A stretch of 11,353 bases of DNA from a bacterium. GTDB lineage: Bacteria > Arandabacterota > Arandabacteria > Arandabacterales > JALGWA01. The position numbers and the translations under genes are program-made. The DNA is taken from assembly GCA_025774425.1 (NCBI GenBank), contig JALGWA010000050.1, positions 1 to 11,353 on the forward strand, in the 5' to 3' direction. The notes under the pieces are model-generated. The model ran no database searches. It was not told the origin of the DNA and saw nothing but the letters and a program-made list of their open reading frames with translations. Every line of letters starts with the position of its first letter. Position 1 is the stretch's first letter. Below are positions 7,791 to 11,353 of the stretch, piece after piece.

Positions 7791-8139
7791 ACACCCTTTC
7801 GATGAACGCTTCACCGAAGAGGACGAGGAGCTCGTCGCGAAAGTGGCCCGGAAAGTCGTCGATATGAGGCTCAGCGTACCGGCGATTTTCCTCCTGGAGT
7901 CGAGCAAACCTCTTGCGTTCCTGGGCGGTCAGTTGTTAGTCTTCTTGGAGCCCTTTGTCCAGACGCTTTTCAACTTCAGGCAATACCAGAGATTTGCCTT
8001 CCTCATGGAGAACAGGGACAACTGGGAGAGACTTCTCCGCCGGATCGAGGATCTGGAGGAGGACCTCAGAAGGAGCGAGAACGAGGAGAAGCGCCGGAAG
8101 AAAGCGCGGAAAGAAGAAGGGAAAACCGGTGGCAGATAG
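7759..8139 (+). CDS. Conserved small protein with charged coiled-coil tail, unknown function
   Basis: The 126-residue product has an acidic head (ERFTEEDEELVAKVARKVVD, about 17-36), a hydrophobic middle (VPAIFLLESSKPLAFLGGQ, then LLVFLEPFVQTLF, about 41-72), and a strongly charged helical tail rich in Arg, Glu and Lys (about 84-126) likely to form a coiled coil. The middle is too broken by Pro and charge to be a clear membrane span; it may lie on the membrane or bind a partner. I recall similar small proteins with the AIF-LE-KPL-F-G-Q pattern beside MutL-like genes, but cannot name a family. The ATG at 7759 gives the most plausible N-terminus but has only a weak binding site (GAAG); an in-frame ATG at 7726 would add 11 residues. 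Codon use is less G+C-rich around 7890-8000 than in neighbours. It overlaps the preceding gene by 32 nt and ends about 15 nt before the ATPase gene. Confidence 0.7.
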   Translation: MEQPAPGAAAEHPFDERFTEEDEELVAKVARKVVDMRLSVPAIFLLESSKPLAFLGGQLLVFLEPFVQTLFNFRQYQRFAFLMENRDNWERLLRRIEDLEEDLRRSENEEKRRKKARKEEGKTGGR

Positions 8140-8154
8140 GACGAGGTGGCACAG

Positions 8155-9954
8155 GTGAGCATAGATCCCGGGAAAATCCAGAGCATAATCGCTACCGACT
8201 GCGGCAGCACGACCACCAAGGCGATCCTCATCGAGAAGGTGGGGGACGAGTACAGGCTGATCGTCAGGGGCGAGGCTCCGACCACCGTCGAGGCGCCCTT
8301 CGAGGATGTGACGAGAGGAGTCCTCAATGCGGTCGCGGAGGTCGAGGACCTGACCGGCCGGACGTTCTTGAGGGACGAGCGCATACTGTCGCCGAAGGAC
8401 GGGGACGAGGGTGTGGACCTCTACGTATCGACGTCATCCGCCGGCGGGGGCCTGCAGATGATGGTCGCCGGTGTAGTCAAGGAGATGACCGCCGAGAGCG
8501 CCCAGCGCGCCGCTCTCGGCGCGGGGGCGATCGTCATGGACGTCATCGCTTCCAACGACAGGCGGCAGCCGCACGAGAGAATCCAGCGCGTGCGCTCCCT
8601 CAGGCCCGACATGATCCTCCTGTCCGGCGGCATCGACGGCGGGACGACCACCCACGTCGCCGAGCTCGCCGAGCTCGTGGCCGCGGCCGACCCGAGGCCC
8701 CGTCTCGGCATCGGCTACGAGCTTCCCGTCATATACGCGGGCAATGTCGACGCCAGGGAGATCGTCAAGGAGAGGCTGGAGGACAAGACGAGCCTCGTGA
8801 TCACGGAGAACTTGAGGCCCGTCCTCGAGAGGGAGAACCTGCAGCCCGCGCGCCTCAAGATACAGGAGCAGTTCCTCGAGCATGTCATGAAACAGGCTCC
8901 CGGCTACGGCAAGCTCCTCGAGTGGACACCGGTGCCTGTGATGCCGACGCCGGCGGCGGTCGGTTCCATCATGCAGCTGATCGCAAGGGAGGAGAAGATC
9001 GACGTCGTAGGAGTCGATATCGGCGGCGCCACGACGGATGTCTTCTCGGTGTTCGGCGAGGTCTTCAACAGGACCGTGAGCGCCAACCTGGGCATGAGCT
9101 ACTCGATTTCCAACGTGCTGGCCGAAGCGACGGTTCCCAACATCTTGAGGTGGGTGCCCTTCGAGGTCGACGAGGCCGATCTCAGGAACCGTGTCAAGAA
9201 CAAGATGATAAGACCTACGACGATTCCCCAGACGCTCGAGGACCTCATGATCGAACAGGCCATGGCCAGGGAGGCCCTCAGGCTCGCGTTCGAGCAGCAT
9301 AAGCTCCTCGCGGTCGGGCTCAAGGGCGTACAGCAGGAGCGCACGATCTCCGATACCTTCGAGCAGACCGAGAGCGGGGGCACGCTGGTCGACATGATGG
9401 CTCTCGACATACTGGTCGGCAGCGGGGGGGTGCTGTCCCACGCGCCGCGCAGAGTGCAGGCCGCGTTCATGATAATCGACGGCTTCCGGCCGGAGGGGAT
9501 CACCCAGCTCGCCGTGGACTCGATCTTCATGATGCCGCAGCTCGGCGTGCTCGCGCAGGTCCATCCCGATGCCGCGCTCGAGGTCTTCCACAAGGACTGC
9601 CTGATCAGACTGGGCGCGTGCATCGCGCCGAGGGGCACCGCCAAGGACGGCGCCCATTGCCTCGACATCAAGATCGAGAAGGGCGACGGCTCCGTGGAGG
9701 AGAGGTCGATGAACTTCGGCGAGATGGCCGTCGTCCCGCTTGCGGTCGGCGAGAAGGCCAAGGCGACGATCTCGCCGTCCCGCCGCTTCGACGTCGGGCT
9801 GGGACATGGAAAAGAGGTGCACACCGAAATCGGCGGCGGTGTGGTCGGCGTCATCATCGACTGTCGCGGCAGGCCTCTCGTGCTCCCGGAGGACAGGGAG
9901 GAGCGGGTGCGCAGGCTGACCGAGTGGAACAAGGCGCTTGACGTTTATCCTTAA
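8155..9954 (+). CDS. MutL/GlmL-like ASKHA-fold ATPase (glutamate mutase L family)
   Basis: This belongs to the family of GlmL/MutL, the accessory protein encoded with B12-dependent glutamate mutase (unrelated to DNA mismatch MutL). The ATPase core is complete: phosphate-1 ATDCGSTTTK (13-22), LLSGGIDGG (155-163), phosphate-2 VDIGGATTDVFSVF (287-300), and an adenosine-type loop GSGGVLSHAP (422-431). The product is 599 residues, longer than the roughly 460 of GlmL; the extra C-terminus (about 490-599) is rich in beta strands and includes PSRRFDVGLGHGK and GGGVVGVIIDCRGRPLVLP. No mutase S or E subunit or B12-binding DxHxxG protein is in the window, so its client is unknown; chaperone or reactivase activity is inference from the fold. 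GTG 8155 has GAGG eight bases upstream; GTG 8146, three codons earlier, is the alternative. The BSH/KOW gene follows after 29 nt. Confidence 0.88.
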   Translation: MSIDPGKIQSIIATDCGSTTTKAILIEKVGDEYRLIVRGEAPTTVEAPFEDVTRGVLNAVAEVEDLTGRTFLRDERILSPKDGDEGVDLYVSTSSAGGGLQMMVAGVVKEMTAESAQRAALGAGAIVMDVIASNDRRQPHERIQRVRSLRPDMILLSGGIDGGTTTHVAELAELVAAADPRPRLGIGYELPVIYAGNVDAREIVKERLEDKTSLVITENLRPVLERENLQPARLKIQEQFLEHVMKQAPGYGKLLEWTPVPVMPTPAAVGSIMQLIAREEKIDVVGVDIGGATTDVFSVFGEVFNRTVSANLGMSYSISNVLAEATVPNILRWVPFEVDEADLRNRVKNKMIRPTTIPQTLEDLMIEQAMAREALRLAFEQHKLLAVGLKGVQQERTISDTFEQTESGGTLVDMMALDILVGSGGVLSHAPRRVQAAFMIIDGFRPEGITQLAVDSIFMMPQLGVLAQVHPDAALEVFHKDCLIRLGACIAPRGTAKDGAHCLDIKIEKGDGSVEERSMNFGEMAVVPLAVGEKAKATISPSRRFDVGLGHGKEVHTEIGGGVVGVIIDCRGRPLVLPEDREERVRRLTEWNKALDVYP

Positions 9955-9970
9955 GAGCTGGACATCAGCC

Positions 9971-9976
9971 GGAGGG
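9971..9976 (+). promoter_or_regulatory. Shine-Dalgarno deciding a TTG start
   Basis: GGAGGG ends seven bases before an in-frame TTG at 9984 and only one base before another TTG at 9978. The spacing favours 9984, the same arrangement as seen before gcvT. Confidence 0.6.
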
Positions 9977-9983
9977 TTTGGAA

Positions 9984-11108
9984 TTGGCACATGCGTACAC
10001 GCCCGGGCTCAAGGTCTCTAGTCGGACGATTTTCAGGAAAGAGAGGCGGCTGCCGCTCAAGGGAGACGTTCTCGTGAGCGTAGGCGACGAAGTGAAGGCC
10101 GAAGACGTCGTCGCCAGGACGGAGCTTCCCGGCAACGTGCAGACGATGAACGTCGCCAACAAGCTCAGCGTGCTTCCCGAAGACATAGAAAGACACATGA
10201 CGGTCAAACTCGGGGAGTGGGCGGACGAGGGCGAGGTGATAGCCGAGACCAGGACTTTCTTCGGTCTGTTCAAGTCGCAGTGCAAGATGCCCGTCGGCGG
10301 CACGATCGAGTCCGTATCGAGCATAACGGGGCAGGTGATCATCCGGGAGAAGGCGATCCCGGTCGAGGTCAATGCTTTCGTCGACGGCAAGGTCGTCGAG
10401 GTGTTCCAGGACGAGGGCGTTCTCGTCGAGACGGCCGCCTCCTTCGTGCAAGGCATCTTCGGCGTCGGCGGCGAGACCCACGGCCCGATGAAGGTGGCGG
10501 CGTCCGCGCCGGATGAGGTTCTCCGCGTGGAGCAGATAACGCCCGACATGGAGGGCAGCGTGGTGCTGGGCGGGTCGCTCGTCACCATAGACGTGATAAA
10601 CAGGGCCAGGGAAGTCGGTGTCAGTGCCATCATCGCCGGCGGCATGGGGGACTCGGACCTCCGCAATCTCCTCGGCTATGACCTCGGCGTCGCGATCACG
10701 GGGTCGGAGGAGATCGGGCTGACCATAGTCGTCACCGAGGGCTTCGGGCGCATGACCATGGCCGAGAAGACGTTCAATCTGCTGAAGTCAAAGGACGGAA
10801 TGAAGACTTCGGTCAGCGGGGCGACCCAGATCAGGGCCGGCGTCATAAGGCCCGAGGTCGTGATCCCGCTGGACGGCGCGGCGGGAACGATCGAGGACAT
10901 CAAGGAGTCCTCCAGCGGACTCACGGTGGGCACGCCGGTCAGGGTCATAAGGGAGCCCTATTTCGGGGCGATCGGCAAGGTGACCGCCCTGCCGCCTGAA
11001 CTGCAGGTGCTCAAATCGGAAGCGAAGGTCAGAGTGCTCGAGGTCGAGTTCGACGACGGGTCGCGGGCGGTCATTCCACGCGCCAACGTCGAGCTGATAG
11101 AAGACTGA
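9984..11108 (+). CDS. Conserved unknown protein with lipoyl/biotinyl-like sandwich and C-terminal KOW-like domain
   Basis: The product has 374 residues and no signal peptide or transmembrane helix. Residues about 24-120 look like a barrel-sandwich hybrid as in lipoyl/biotinyl carriers and RnfC-type proteins: KGDVLVSVGDEVKAEDVVA, then GEWADEGEVIAE, FFGLFKSQCKMPVGGTIESV and TGQVIIRE. A second hammerhead-like half follows (VDGKVVEVFQDEGVLVE, 133-149). The centre (about 155-295) alternates Gly-rich turns and strands, with FGVGGETHG, GGSLVTIDV, AGGMGDSDLRNLLGYDLGV and ATQIRAGVIRPEVV. The C-terminus (about 314-372) resembles KOW/SH3 barrels: VGTPVRVIREPYFGAIGKVT and DGSRAVIPRANVELI. No lysine sits in a carrier-type MKM or VKA context, so it is probably not itself lipoylated. 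I have seen similar uncharacterised proteins beside MutL-like ATPases in candidate phyla, from memory only. The TTG start at 9984 is set by GGAGGG seven bases upstream. Confidence 0.8.
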   Translation: MAHAYTPGLKVSSRTIFRKERRLPLKGDVLVSVGDEVKAEDVVARTELPGNVQTMNVANKLSVLPEDIERHMTVKLGEWADEGEVIAETRTFFGLFKSQCKMPVGGTIESVSSITGQVIIREKAIPVEVNAFVDGKVVEVFQDEGVLVETAASFVQGIFGVGGETHGPMKVAASAPDEVLRVEQITPDMEGSVVLGGSLVTIDVINRAREVGVSAIIAGGMGDSDLRNLLGYDLGVAITGSEEIGLTIVVTEGFGRMTMAEKTFNLLKSKDGMKTSVSGATQIRAGVIRPEVVIPLDGAAGTIEDIKESSSGLTVGTPVRVIREPYFGAIGKVTALPPELQVLKSEAKVRVLEVEFDDGSRAVIPRANVELIED

Positions 11109-11116
11109 GAACCTCC

Positions 11117-11120
11117 GGAG
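11117..11120 (+). promoter_or_regulatory. Ribosome binding site of the secreted-protein gene
   Basis: GGAG lies six bases before a GTG at 11127 and within an eight-base palindrome, CTCCGGAG (11113-11120). It supports a GTG start for the gene that runs off the right edge. The palindrome is too short, and without a T tract, to be a terminator. Confidence 0.5.
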
Positions 11121-11126
11121 TCCCAC

Positions 11127-11353
11127 GTGCGCATTCGACCTCTTGGTTCGACGACAGCCGCCCGTGCGCTCGCTCAGGTGTCGGCCGCCGCGTTGATCGC
11201 GCTGTCGGCCGCCGCGCCGGCCGCGGCGGCGCCGGTCGTCTCGGTCTCCGACGTCGCCGGTGACGGAGGCGACGCCCTCCGCCTGTCCTGGCGGGACTTC
11301 CCCGACACCGGCCGCGTGCTCATCGAGCGCCTGGCGGATGGCGGCGGGCAATG
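11127..11353 (+). CDS. Secreted protein, N-terminal part (signal peptide plus likely fibronectin-III-like domain)
   Basis: From a GTG at 11127 a frame stays open to the right edge (75 codons seen). It encodes a classical Sec signal peptide: positively charged start (MRIRPL, R13), a hydrophobic Ala/Leu core (about 14-30), and an Ala-rich end with AxA-type cleavage sites around residues 32-35. The mature part begins PVVSVSDVAGDGGDALRLSW and continues with RVLIERLADGG. The Trp after alternating hydrophobic residues and the later VLIER strand suggest the first strands of a fibronectin-III-like beta sandwich, a common module in secreted proteins. GGAG lies six bases upstream and the gap to the previous stop is 18 nt. 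Because the rest is missing, the catalytic or binding part cannot be known. Confidence 0.65.
   Translation, partial: MRIRPLGSTTAARALAQVSAAALIALSAAAPAAAAPVVSVSDVAGDGGDALRLSWRDFPDTGRVLIERLADGGGQ

Noticed and set aside
8434..9990. A 518-codon open frame on the minus strand opposite the ATPase gene
   Set aside because: Its codons mirror the + strand gene, which has clear ATPase motifs; the translation is rich in His, Arg, Asp and Pro with no recognisable motif. Long antisense frames are expected in G+C-rich DNA.
11208..11230. A 9-bp inverted repeat with a 5-nt loop, G+C only, and a nearby 14-nt direct repeat (11179-11192 and 11203-11216)
   Set aside because: It falls in the Ala-rich signal peptide, where GCC/GCG codons create such symmetry by chance, and no T tract follows to make it a terminator.

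Overview
The window is about 11.35 kb of bacterial chromosome, clearly G+C-rich by eye. Every gene reads on the + strand, with no gap above 30 nt, so it looks like one long transcription unit or the middle of one. I see no promoter, terminator, tRNA, rRNA, CRISPR array, insertion sequence or phage gene. Codon choice is unusual for a G+C-rich genome: ATA is common for Ile and AGG/AGA for Arg. The glycine decarboxylase P-protein is split into two subunits. These traits, plus the genes downstream, suggest a G+C-rich uncultured lineage of the broad Fibrobacterota-Chlorobiota-Bacteroidota and allied candidate phyla (Krumholzibacteriota, Eisenbacteria, Latescibacterota or Zixibacteria type). That placement is inference; nothing in the window fixes it.

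Layout: (1) 1-185, tail of an unrecognised upstream gene; (2) 203-3064, uvrA, excinuclease ABC subunit A; (3) 3095-7388, a compact glycine cleavage operon gcvT-gcvH-gcvPA-gcvPB, whose last three genes are joined by ATGA stop/start overlaps; (4) 7375-11108, four conserved but poorly characterised genes: a two-helix membrane protein whose reading frame is broken near 7600, a 126-residue charged/coiled-coil protein, a 599-residue MutL/GlmL-like ASKHA ATPase, and a 374-residue protein with a lipoyl/biotinyl-like sandwich region and a C-terminal KOW-like segment; (5) 11127 to the right edge, the start of a secreted protein with a signal peptide and probably a fibronectin-III-like domain.

How they fit: T, H, PA and PB supply all of the glycine cleavage complex except the dihydrolipoyl dehydrogenase (L-protein), which must be elsewhere. 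UvrA belongs to nucleotide excision repair and probably only shares the transcript. The block at 7375-11108 is the part most likely to be an undescribed system. Its ATPase is related to the accessory protein of B12-dependent glutamate mutase, yet no mutase gene is present, and it sits directly before a protein with carrier-domain-like folds. The block starts inside the last 14 bases of gcvPB, so its expression looks tied to glycine cleavage.
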